Shown here: positions 1-7,908 of the stretch, one piece after another
How positions within the stretch are numbered: position 1 is the first letter of the stretch
Layout of the letters: each line of letters opens with the position of its first letter
Origin: Bacteriovoracaceae bacterium
GTDB taxonomy: Bacteria > Bdellovibrionota > Bacteriovoracia > Bacteriovoracales > Bacteriovoracaceae
Assembly (NCBI GenBank): GCA_016784965.1
Contig: JADHTQ010000017.1
Location: 18,739-82,738 of the forward strand
Direction of reading: 5' to 3'
DNA: 64,000 nucleotides
Notes under the pieces: generated by a model
What the model was told of the DNA's origin: nothing
The model's input: the letters and a program-made list of their open reading frames with translations, nothing else
The model's database searches: none
Translations under genes and position numbers: made by a program

Positions 1-2
1 AA

Positions 3-1985
3 CAAGAAAATATTATTCGCGTCGACTCCCTGGCAAATTTTAACCATATTTTTTCACAAGAGGATGACATCTTGATCGAACCTTTAATAGGCGATGACGA
101 TCAGATCACTGAGGAATATGTGGAAAAAAAGAAAAGTATTATAAAAAACCACGAGGACTTGCCAGGATTTTTGGTTAGCCCACAAGGAACTACCACTTTA
201 ATATTTGCCACACTTAGGCCCTATTTTGATGAGGTTCCAAATCTTGACAAGATAAAAAAAGGCGCCTCCAAAGTTATTGCAAAATACAAAAAGAGTCACC
301 CCAACCTGCAGTTTTACATATTGGGACAGGTATCGCTGCTGTCATCACTAAAAGAGATTGCCTTCAATGATACCAACCTGTTAATACCACTCATCTCTTT
401 TTTTATCGCAGCTTTATTTTTTTATCTTTTTAAAAATGTATGGGGTCTTATTATCCCCCTTTTAATCGTGCTTTTTACCAATCTGACCACCTTAGGTATT
501 GGTGGCCTTTTGCAAGTTCACTTTACCGGCATCTCTTTTATTATTCCAATAATTCTTATGGCCATCAGTATCGCTGATGCTGTTCACATGCTAGATACTT
601 TTTTTAAAAAATATGAGCAAGGTCAACCCAAAAAAGAGGCCTTAAAAAATACACTTTTAAAAAACTTTCTACCTACTTTTTTAACCAGTCTAACTACCGC
701 AATTGGCTTTTTTTGTTTAATGACTGCAGACCTCATCCCTTTAAAACATCTTGGATTGATTACAGGAATTGGAGTTATGTTTGCATGGGTTTATAGTCAA
801 ACTCTTTTAATCCCCATTTTGCTTATCTTTCCAGTGGGCAAAGTAAAAAGAAATACGACTTGGAAGCCAAGCCCTGAGTTTGTAAATAAATACATTGATT
901 TTATCAAAAGCTACAAAGTTCACATTATCACTACGTTTATATTATTTACGATAGCTCTAACCTACTTGGGCTCAACAAATGAAATTAACTCCAACCCCTA
1001 CAAAAACTTCTCTCCCCACATCGGCATTAGAGTGGCCAATGAATTTATGTTAAAAGAGTTTGGCGGGTTAACTGGCCCGCAAATTATCTTAGATAGCAAA
1101 TCAGCTGAAGGAGTAAACTCCTACGAGTTTTTAAGTAAGGTAGAGATGTTTCAAGATTGGCTGGTAGGCCAGGACTATATAAATAGTGCTTCAAGCATTT
1201 TAAATGTTTTAAAACAGATGAACCGCGCCTTAAACGGTGGAGGAGATGATCAGTACATCTTGGCCAAGAATAAAAAGTCCATTGCAGAGCAGATATTTTT
1301 ATATACTTTAAGCGTTCCAGAGGGAAAAAACCTAAACCACTTACTGTCTTTAAATCAACAATTTATTAGAATGTCGCTTTTGTGGACAGTACAAGACTCT
1401 GTTGATGGAGTAAAAAAAATGCATCAGATGGAGCAAAAGGCAAAAGAGCTAGGACTTAGTGCCCACATTACAGGCAAAGTTGCCCTAACCCAAAGGATGG
1501 TGAGCCACGTAATCAGCGTCTTTTTAAAATCTTTTGGTCTAAGCCTTACAGTTATTGTCATCATCTTATTTTTAGTATTTCGCTCATTAAAAATTGGGCT
1601 TTTATCCATTATTCCAAATATTGTCCCCATCGCCCTAGCTAGTGGCATCTTAACCATCTGGGGCGTCACCATTGATTTTACCATTGCCATTGTTTCTAGC
1701 GTATGTCTAGGGATCGCCGTAGATGATACTATTCACTTTTTAACCCACTATCAGCGCTTAGAAAAAGAGGGGGTCAGTGAACGAGATAGCTTTTTAGAAA
1801 TATTTCAAAAAACTGGGCCATCTCTTATCATCACCTCATTCATCTTAATGGCAGGTTTTGGTTCATTTGTATTTTCCAATTTTCTGCCAAATAGAAACTT
1901 CGGGATATTATGCGCGATAGTTTTAGGACTGGCACTTCTAACTGATCTCATATTGCTGCCGGCCCTAGTTATTAAGAAAAAATAA
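3..1985 (+). CDS. RND superfamily exporter (MMPL/HAE3 type), 5' partial
   Basis: This is an inner-membrane transporter of the RND superfamily, likely exporting a lipid or hydrophobic compound; the substrate is unknown. The reading frame is open from base 3 with no stop, and the upstream residues (RVDSLANFNHIF) resemble the start of an RND periplasmic loop, so the gene begins before the window and the TTG at 72 is not its start. The visible 660 residues contain two blocks of hydrophobic segments of the SSD/MMPL type. Each block has the acidic motif expected for proton coupling: 'ISIADAVHMLDTFFKKY' in the first and 'GIAVDDTIHFLTHYQRL' in the second. A periplasmic loop lies between them. The duplicated helix-loop-helix plan and the paired GxxxDD-like motifs make the family call firm. 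Confidence 0.85.
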   Translation, partial: QENIIRVDSLANFNHIFSQEDDILIEPLIGDDDQITEEYVEKKKSIIKNHEDLPGFLVSPQGTTTLIFATLRPYFDEVPNLDKIKKGASKVIAKYKKSHPNLQFYILGQVSLLSSLKEIAFNDTNLLIPLISFFIAALFFYLFKNVWGLIIPLLIVLFTNLTTLGIGGLLQVHFTGISFIIPIILMAISIADAVHMLDTFFKKYEQGQPKKEALKNTLLKNFLPTFLTSLTTAIGFFCLMTADLIPLKHLGLITGIGVMFAWVYSQTLLIPILLIFPVGKVKRNTTWKPSPEFVNKYIDFIKSYKVHIITTFILFTIALTYLGSTNEINSNPYKNFSPHIGIRVANEFMLKEFGGLTGPQIILDSKSAEGVNSYEFLSKVEMFQDWLVGQDYINSASSILNVLKQMNRALNGGGDDQYILAKNKKSIAEQIFLYTLSVPEGKNLNHLLSLNQQFIRMSLLWTVQDSVDGVKKMHQMEQKAKELGLSAHITGKVALTQRMVSHVISVFLKSFGLSLTVIVIILFLVFRSLKIGLLSIIPNIVPIALASGILTIWGVTIDFTIAIVSSVCLGIAVDDTIHFLTHYQRLEKEGVSERDSFLEIFQKTGPSLIITSFILMAGFGSFVFSNFLPNRNFGILCAIVLGLALLTDLILLPALVIKKK

Positions 1986-2085
1986 CGCACAGCTCCTTTC
2001 TTTTTTTCACCCCCCTTTTACAAAGTAAATACTTATTGATAGCAGCACATATCTTTAAAGTTTTTAAGATTAAAAGGCATAATTT

Positions 2086-3195
2086 GTGAATGTAATAAAA
2101 TTTAAACCAATTCTGCTGACGGCCATATACTTACTATTTTCATATCAAATGGCCAGTGCCAACGATTGTACAGACATAAGGCTAGATCGCCCAAATTATT
2201 CGATGGAAAGGGTACCTGTAACTAATCAGGGGGGCCTTGGCATTTGTTACTCACATATTGCTGCCTCACTTGTCGACTCCTATCGCTTTTTTAACAATAC
2301 TCAAAACACTCAAGAACCTAACCCTCACTACACTTCCGCTTTGGCCCTTGCAGTAAACTATAGAGACGACAACAACAATTTCTTCTATAACGACAAGGAT
2401 ATTGAAAGTGGTCACATTTGTAGTGCAGTAAAAAGCCTTCTAAAGCACGGTAGTTGCAATAAAGAAGCAATCAATAAGCAGTTATTAAAAATAGAAAGCT
2501 TAATTTATACTTTAGACAGTGAGCGCCAGAGTCGCTTTATAAACATGCTTGAAAACGTTGAGGCAAAAGAGTCTTTAGACGAACTATTAGAAAGTATTGA
2601 GCAAGTTATCATAAAACAAAATTTGATCCCCACACATCTTGCAAGTAGCTTACGCTCTAGAGTTTTGGACGCAACTAACAGTGTTTTTAAAACGCTCAAC
2701 CTAAAAAAAATTGTAACCGACCTGTTATGTGAGGGGCAAACAGTAGCTCTTGATCACCTTGAGGTACAATGTAATATCAACGATCTATTGAATGCAGACA
2801 ACCGGCCTCTAGCGTGTTTTGGCAGTGAATGCCTAGATGATGAAGATGATGAAGACGTCATGACTTTATTAGAACAAATTCATGCAGTTTTAGACAAAGG
2901 AGTGGATGCACGCCCTATCGGCATTGAGTACTGCTCTAAAGTCTTAGAAGACAAAAGCTATCGCCGCAATCTACTCACTTACTTTTTCCCAGAAAACACA
3001 GAGTGTGGGCCACATGGCTCTATGATTATAGGAAGAAAAAAAGCTGCAAATGGACAGTGTCACCTGCTAGTGCGCAATACATGGGGTACACAAAGTCATA
3101 CTTACGATTGGGAAAGTGAAAGTGGACACATTTGGGTTGAGCAAAATGCTTTGGCAGATAACTTATTTAAAGTTGTAACCCTGGTTGATAAATAA
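2086..3195 (+). CDS. Exported papain-like cysteine peptidase
   Basis: This is predicted to be an exported C1-type cysteine protease. A signal peptide (basic N-terminus, hydrophobic core, cleavage after MASA, about residue 25) precedes the catalytic elements. The oxyanion Gln and nucleophile lie in 'NQGGLGICYSHIAAS' (Q48, C54). The putative catalytic His is in 'CGPHGSMIIG' (H310), and the Asn is in 'VRNTWGT' (N331), matching the papain N-S-W-G motif. Between Cys and His is an insertion of about 250 residues, larger than in papain, with several Cys and an acidic 'DDEDDED' patch that may act as a regulatory or substrate-binding region. The start is GTG, preceded by AAAAGG at 2073. The next gene follows after 34 bp in the same direction and is also secreted. 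The C1 assignment rests on motif order. Confidence 0.8.
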   Translation: MNVIKFKPILLTAIYLLFSYQMASANDCTDIRLDRPNYSMERVPVTNQGGLGICYSHIAASLVDSYRFFNNTQNTQEPNPHYTSALALAVNYRDDNNNFFYNDKDIESGHICSAVKSLLKHGSCNKEAINKQLLKIESLIYTLDSERQSRFINMLENVEAKESLDELLESIEQVIIKQNLIPTHLASSLRSRVLDATNSVFKTLNLKKIVTDLLCEGQTVALDHLEVQCNINDLLNADNRPLACFGSECLDDEDDEDVMTLLEQIHAVLDKGVDARPIGIEYCSKVLEDKSYRRNLLTYFFPENTECGPHGSMIIGRKKAANGQCHLLVRNTWGTQSHTYDWESESGHIWVEQNALADNLFKVVTLVDK

Positions 3196-3199
3196 AGGC

Positions 3200-3213
3200 C
3201 TTTAGGCCTAAAG
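3200..3213. repeat. 14-bp perfect palindrome between two secreted-protein genes
   Basis: CTTTAGGCCTAAAG reads the same on both strands and sits in the 34-bp gap between the cysteine peptidase gene and the next gene. There is no T-tract after it, so it is a weak terminator candidate. It could be an mRNA processing hairpin or a protein-binding site. Confidence 0.5.
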
Positions 3214-3229
3214 AAAAATTGGAGAGAAA

Positions 3230-3760
3230 ATGAGTAAATTTGCAATGTTTATAATGGTTATACTGTGTTGCACGCAATCTTATGCAGCTAATGAGCAGGT
3301 GCCAACTGAAGTTGGCCCCCTAATTGTCAAACTGGAGTCCATATTTAAAGGCGGCAGTCATCAAACATTTAGAGTAGATAAAGATTATTCTCTCAAAATG
3401 GTAAAAGAGTTTATACTGCTATATACAGAAGACGAAGATCTATTCAACGATTACACTTTTGTCCAGTGGCAAGATGAACTGCAGGTTGATTCTCAAACCG
3501 CTGGTACAATGACTTTAAAGGCCGCAATTTCTGCCGTACAAGACGGTGTAGATTACATGCAATATGGTAGATCTAACGTTGACCCCAATTTAAAAACAAG
3601 TGCGATCAATACCATTAAAGCGCTCAAATCAAATCCTGGGATCTACTTTGGTTTTGACGCAATGGCACAAAATAGCTGCGCAGCCCCCACACCTTTGATG
3701 TTGGTGATCGATACTGTGTCCGGGCTAGTTTACGGTATTGAGTTAAATCCCTGCTGGTAG
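3230..3760 (+). CDS. Small secreted protein of unknown function
   Basis: I do not recognise this 176-aa protein. It has a clear Sec signal peptide (hydrophobic 'FAMFIMVILCC', likely cleavage after SYAA near residue 20) and no later membrane segment, so it is probably periplasmic or secreted. The C-terminal part contains two Cys (in 'QNSCAAP' and 'NPCW' at the end) that could form a disulfide. The start ATG follows a good GGAG site at 3221. It lies 34 bp downstream of the papain-like protease on the same strand and is probably co-transcribed, so it could be a partner or inhibitor of that protease. That link is inference from position only. Confidence 0.7.
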   Translation: MSKFAMFIMVILCCTQSYAANEQVPTEVGPLIVKLESIFKGGSHQTFRVDKDYSLKMVKEFILLYTEDEDLFNDYTFVQWQDELQVDSQTAGTMTLKAAISAVQDGVDYMQYGRSNVDPNLKTSAINTIKALKSNPGIYFGFDAMAQNSCAAPTPLMLVIDTVSGLVYGIELNPCW

Positions 3761-3888
3761 CCCTTTCCATCTACTGATAATTATTAATATAGCTATAATT
3801 TATACCAAATCACAATATTTTTTGTTGTATAACTGCATTAATTCTGCTTATAGTAGTCGTTAAATTAACTTCATTTAGGAGAACTATT

Positions 3889-4239
3889 TTGGAGATAGAT
3901 TTCGATTATTTTAAGCATAAGATTTCAAAAAATATTTCAACCGTAGAGCAAGATATTGAATTATATAAAAAAGCAAGTGTCCCAGTTTCCCCGGATAACG
4001 CAATTGGTCGCTTGACACGCATGGAGGCCATCAACGCCAAAAGTGTTAGTGAGGCCAATTTAAATAATGCCAAACTTAGGTTACTAAAACTAAAAGCAGC
4101 ACTTGATCGCATTTCAGATGGCGATTATGGCGAATGTTTGGTTTGTGAAAATGAGATCGCCAAAAACCGTTTAGAGAGTGTTCCAGAAGCGACGCGCTGT
4201 ATTTTTTGTGCTGAAAAAAACCTAAAAAACGGTCACTGA
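3889..4239 (+). CDS. DksA/TraR-family zinc-finger protein
   Basis: This is a 116-aa protein of the DksA/TraR family, which acts through the RNA polymerase secondary channel. The C-terminus carries the four-Cys zinc finger: 'GECLVCENEI' and, 17 residues later, 'RCIFCAEKNL'. The preceding region is a helical hairpin with the 'ALDRISDGDYGEC' approach sequence typical of the family. The tip lacks an obvious DxxDxA motif as found in DksA proper; the helix turn instead contains 'SPDNAIGRLTRMEAI', as in shorter DksA-like and RNAP-binding proteins. The start is TTG with a strong TAGGAGA site (3876-3882) and good spacing, and no better ATG lies nearby. It ends 7 bp before a convergent small gene. Confidence 0.82.
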   Translation: MEIDFDYFKHKISKNISTVEQDIELYKKASVPVSPDNAIGRLTRMEAINAKSVSEANLNNAKLRLLKLKAALDRISDGDYGECLVCENEIAKNRLESVPEATRCIFCAEKNLKNGH

Positions 4240-4246
4240 AGCATTA

Positions 4247-4456
4247 CTACATGCGGTATCCATCCTCATACCTCTGACCTTCAAAAAAACGAACCTTATT
4301 GTCTATATGCACGGCCATCTCTTCCATGAAATCAATCAACTCTTTGTTACATATAAGGTGCTCAGCATTGTCTTCTTGAAACTTTTCAAGATGCCTCTTA
4401 AGTTTGGATAAGGTTTCAATCGACTCTCTATCTCTTTGTTCATCATTAAGCGACAT
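4247..4456 (-). CDS. Small acidic helical protein, unknown
   Basis: I do not recognise this 69-aa protein. It is highly charged, with no signal peptide or membrane segment, and is predicted mostly helical ('IETLSKLKRHLEKFQEDN'). A TTG lies four codons upstream, but the ATG at 4456 is preferred because GGAGAG sits just upstream of it at ideal spacing. It is convergent with the DksA-like gene (7 bp between the two 3' ends) and lies upstream of nothing obviously related. The ribosome binding site and coding-like composition are the main support. Confidence 0.55.
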   Translation of the reverse strand: MSLNDEQRDRESIETLSKLKRHLEKFQEDNAEHLICNKELIDFMEEMAVHIDNKVRFFEGQRYEDGYRM

Positions 4457-4489
4457 ATTGCTCTCCAAATTTTTTTTACTACTTACATC

Positions 4490-5212
4490 CTACTGTGAAT
4501 CAAACAGAGGGTGTAAAATGAGTTCTCGTATAACTTTAGCAACTCCCACTTGTGACCTTCCACGAGAGCTTCTAATTTGCTTTGCATTTAAAATTGACTT
4601 AACGATAAGCTTTTGCGGCCCGTACATTGCAAACCACACGCGATACTTAATCTTTAACTTTTGCGATCCATTTTGCAGAGTTGATCTAATTCTAAAGTAT
4701 TGGGTATCAAACTCACCAAATTTATTTTTAAATTTCTGCAATTTATACTCATCAACGTGATAATTTGTGCCAATAAAGCTATATTCGGTATTAATAAATC
4801 CTCTAATTTCGCGCAGCTGCTCAATTTTACATCTGCTCATAAATTGATTTTTGGTAAGCGTTCGGTTTGACTCTGGGCCGTCTATGACATTATTGGGGTC
4901 AGTTGAGCTGACAGTATATCTTTGCTCAATTTCATCAGTTGAGCTTCCTAAAATTTCTGTTTGTTCTATAGATTGCTCTACCTGGATTGTGCCCTTTTGT
5001 ACTTTGTGGGCCACAATTGTTCCTGCTGGATATTGATCCAGCTGGTGATTCCAAAGATGCTGGCAAATCTCTAAAGCAGATGCCTGGTCGGCGACCAACT
5101 CGCGCATACCGTTTCTATAACCATCATCGTTTTCGTCATCGCCATCACTTTGGCAAGATAGAGTCAAAACAAAGCTTAATATCAAAAAACTATTTAGCAA
5201 TTTATGTTTCAT
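4490..5212 (-). CDS. Hypothetical lipoprotein
   Basis: This is a predicted lipoprotein. The start is placed at the ATG at 5212, where the protein opens with a basic n-region, a hydrophobic stretch and the lipobox 'LTLSC' at residues 15-19. The longer frame from 5275 would bury this signal behind 21 extra residues. Mature sequence after the Cys is acidic ('DGDDENDD'), a pattern common after lipobox cysteines. The rest has no motif I recognise; it alternates strands and ends in a basic helix with 'KAQIRSSRGRS' type residues. It lies 71 bp downstream of alaS on the same strand and could be the last gene of that transcription unit. Confidence 0.65.
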   Translation of the reverse strand: MKHKLLNSFLILSFVLTLSCQSDGDDENDDGYRNGMRELVADQASALEICQHLWNHQLDQYPAGTIVAHKVQKGTIQVEQSIEQTEILGSSTDEIEQRYTVSSTDPNNVIDGPESNRTLTKNQFMSRCKIEQLREIRGFINTEYSFIGTNYHVDEYKLQKFKNKFGEFDTQYFRIRSTLQNGSQKLKIKYRVWFAMYGPQKLIVKSILNAKQIRSSRGRSQVGVAKVIRELILHPLFDSQ

Positions 5213-5283
5213 AGACCGTGCCTCTACTTTCAAATACGAAACAAAATTATAGCAAGGCCTATCAATTTGTGTCACTTATTATT

Positions 5284-7908
5284 TCAAAGAAGTTGCTGCA
5301 CCCAAGTGCTGATTGAGTCACTGAGGTTAAAAATTTGTCCAACATTTTCGATTTTAGATCCACCACCTTGAGCGAAGTTGGGTTTTCCCCCACCTTTGCC
5401 ATCAATGGGAGCAAGAAGGATTTGTAATAGCTTAGAGGCATTAATTTTGCCCGCATATTGCTTATCAACCCAAGTAAATACCCGTGCTGCATTTTTATCA
5501 ATACCGATCAGACACAAAATTTGGGTCTGATCACTTTGAATAATTGTATCTCCCAGCTCTTTGATCTTTTTTGATGCTAAGTCAGTACTGGCCATCACAC
5601 AGACCAATTCTTCATTGATCTTAAATTTTTTCTCGGACAAAAACTTCACATCAGTTGCCTCTACCTTTTGTGCTGCCTTGGTTAAATCATTAACTTTTTG
5701 CCGCAGCTCCTTGATTCTTGGAACCAGTTGTGCATTGTTTACTCCTAAAACTGAAGTGGCCTCTTTTAAAATTTTATTTTTTTGTTGCATAAGCTGTATG
5801 GCCTCTGCTCCTGTTGTCGCCTCAATTCTTCGTACACCGCGGGCGATACTACTTTCACAGATGATTACAAATTGGCCAATTTCTCCGAGATTAGAGACAT
5901 GAGTGCCTCCACACAACTCAACAGAGGTTCCATCAAAGCTTACAACCCTGACTAATTCGTCGTAATTTTCCCCAAACAAGGCCAGTGCCCCGCTTTTTAA
6001 AGCTTTTTGGTAATCCATGACATCTGTTTTTTGCTGAGCATTTGTTCTAATCCATTCATTAACCTTATGCTCAATCATGGCAAGTTCTTCACCACTAAGT
6101 GCCTTTTGATGAGTAAAGTCAAAGCGCAACCTAGTAGGCCCTACCAGGGATCCCTTTTGCAAAGCATGCTTGCCCACCACTTCATGCAAGGCAGCATGCA
6201 GCAGATGAGTTACTGAATGGTTGCAACAGGTGTTTTGTCGATCCTTAGCACTAACTTCTAATTGGACAACATCTGCTAGCTTTATCTCTCCAGATATCAC
6301 AGTGCCAACATGTAAATAAATACCATCGACTTTAATCGTATCTGTAATTTTTCCCTCTGCAACGCTGGTTTTAATGACTCCAACATCACCTACTTGGCCT
6401 CCAGCTTCTGCATAAAATGGTGTCTTGTCAGCTGCAATCCAAAACTGCTGACCTGTAGACACTGAGTTGACTGCCTGCTTTTGACTAATAATAAAAAGCA
6501 GTGATGCATCTGTTTTTAATTTTCGGTAACCCACAAACTCAGTGTCAGAAATGCCAGCAAGCAACTTTTTAATATCGTCTTGGTCAAATGTAACTCCGGC
6601 AGCTTTTTTCACCACTCTTGAAACATTTCTGTGATCTTCATAGCATTTATCAAACCCAGGTCTGTCGATGGTAAATCCACGTTCTTGCAGCTCATTTTCA
6701 ATCACATCATAAGGCATACCAAAAGTTGTCACCAACTCAAAGGTAAACTCACCAGGAAATACTTTAGTGCTCAACCCCTGAATCTGATTTTCAATGCGCT
6801 TAATCCCCTGCTTAATCACTGGTAGGAAGTCATCTGTTTCTAATTTCCAGTGGTGCATAATAATCTCAACAGAGTTTTGCAAATGGGGATAGCTTGGCCC
6901 CATTAGCTCAATCACTTTTTTTACAATTTCTTGAAAGTCAATTTTTTCTACACCTTTGCTTGCCAGAGTTGCCACACATTTTCTGATCAAACGCCTAGGG
7001 ATATAGCCTTGCCCTTCGTTACTGGGCAAAACACCTTCAGACAACAACATGGTGGTGGTTCTGATGTGATCTGTAAGCATTCTCTCCTTTTGCTCACCAA
7101 GGCCTTTATACTTTCTTTGAACCAACTCTAAAATGGGTTTGACTAGATCAATCTCATAGACCGAATCGACGCCATTCATAATCATCGCCATGCGCTCAAG
7201 TCCAGAGCCGGTATCTACGCTTTTAAGTGGAAGAGTATCATAAGTACCATCAGCTAACTTGTTAAGCTCCATAAAAACACCGGCATTCCAAATTTCGATA
7301 TACCGACTTTCGCTATCAAATTCGCCTCCGGGAACATACGCCTTCCCAAACTTTTCTCCTGTATCAAAAAAAACCTCGGTACAAGGGCCACACGGGCCAA
7401 CTTCACCGGCAGGTCCCCAAAAATTATCAACACCTAGTGGTACAATATGATCCTTTTTAATTCCTACTTTTTCCCAAGCAGCACTTGACTCTAAGTCAGG
7501 GCCAATGCCTAGTGCTTCATCACCATTAAAGATTGTCACATATAATTTTTCAGGATCAAATCCAAAGTGGTTTACAAGCAGTTCATAGGCCAGTTCAATG
7601 GCCTTCTCTTTATAGTAATCACCAATAGACCAGCTACCCAACATCTCAAAAAAAGTCATGTGGTGGCGATCTCCAACATCATCAATGTCAATAGTTCGAA
7701 CACATGGTTGAATATTGCAAAGCCTGGGTGAAGTGGGTGTATCAAGTCCTAAAAAATATCTCTTAAGGGGGGCCATACCCGAGTTGATAAATAGTAAGGT
7801 ATTGTCATTTTTAGGCACTAAAGAAGATGACTTGATTTTTAGATGGTCATTGTTTTGAAAAAAAGTTAAAAAATTATCTCGAATTTGGGTACAACTTAAA
7901 CGTTTCAT
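5284..7908 (-). CDS. alaS: Alanyl-tRNA synthetase
   Basis: This enzyme charges tRNA-Ala with alanine in the cytoplasm. At 874 aa it matches the usual bacterial length. The N-terminal class II catalytic domain shows 'HHMTFFEMLGSWSIGDYY' (motif 2 region) and 'RMAMIMNGVDSVYEIDL'. The central editing domain carries the zinc ligands 'NHSVTHLLHAALHE' and 'CGGTHVSNLGEIG', which clear mischarged Ser/Gly-tRNA. The C-terminal C-Ala domain ends with a glycine-rich 'DGKGGGKPNFAQGGG' segment, as expected. The start ATG overlaps the stop of the upstream gene by 4 nt (ATGA), so translation is probably coupled to that regulatory-looking protein. All key motifs are intact. Confidence 0.98.
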   Translation of the reverse strand: MKRLSCTQIRDNFLTFFQNNDHLKIKSSSLVPKNDNTLLFINSGMAPLKRYFLGLDTPTSPRLCNIQPCVRTIDIDDVGDRHHMTFFEMLGSWSIGDYYKEKAIELAYELLVNHFGFDPEKLYVTIFNGDEALGIGPDLESSAAWEKVGIKKDHIVPLGVDNFWGPAGEVGPCGPCTEVFFDTGEKFGKAYVPGGEFDSESRYIEIWNAGVFMELNKLADGTYDTLPLKSVDTGSGLERMAMIMNGVDSVYEIDLVKPILELVQRKYKGLGEQKERMLTDHIRTTTMLLSEGVLPSNEGQGYIPRRLIRKCVATLASKGVEKIDFQEIVKKVIELMGPSYPHLQNSVEIIMHHWKLETDDFLPVIKQGIKRIENQIQGLSTKVFPGEFTFELVTTFGMPYDVIENELQERGFTIDRPGFDKCYEDHRNVSRVVKKAAGVTFDQDDIKKLLAGISDTEFVGYRKLKTDASLLFIISQKQAVNSVSTGQQFWIAADKTPFYAEAGGQVGDVGVIKTSVAEGKITDTIKVDGIYLHVGTVISGEIKLADVVQLEVSAKDRQNTCCNHSVTHLLHAALHEVVGKHALQKGSLVGPTRLRFDFTHQKALSGEELAMIEHKVNEWIRTNAQQKTDVMDYQKALKSGALALFGENYDELVRVVSFDGTSVELCGGTHVSNLGEIGQFVIICESSIARGVRRIEATTGAEAIQLMQQKNKILKEATSVLGVNNAQLVPRIKELRQKVNDLTKAAQKVEATDVKFLSEKKFKINEELVCVMASTDLASKKIKELGDTIIQSDQTQILCLIGIDKNAARVFTWVDKQYAGKINASKLLQILLAPIDGKGGGKPNFAQGGGSKIENVGQIFNLSDSISTWVQQLL

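Noticed and set aside
1986..2085. Terminator after the RND exporter
   Set aside because: T-runs and a C-run are present but no stem of useful length was found.
4404..5214. Plus-strand frames opposite the small protein and lipoprotein
   Set aside because: They are Cys/Ser-rich shadows of minus-strand genes that have better starts and a clear lipobox.
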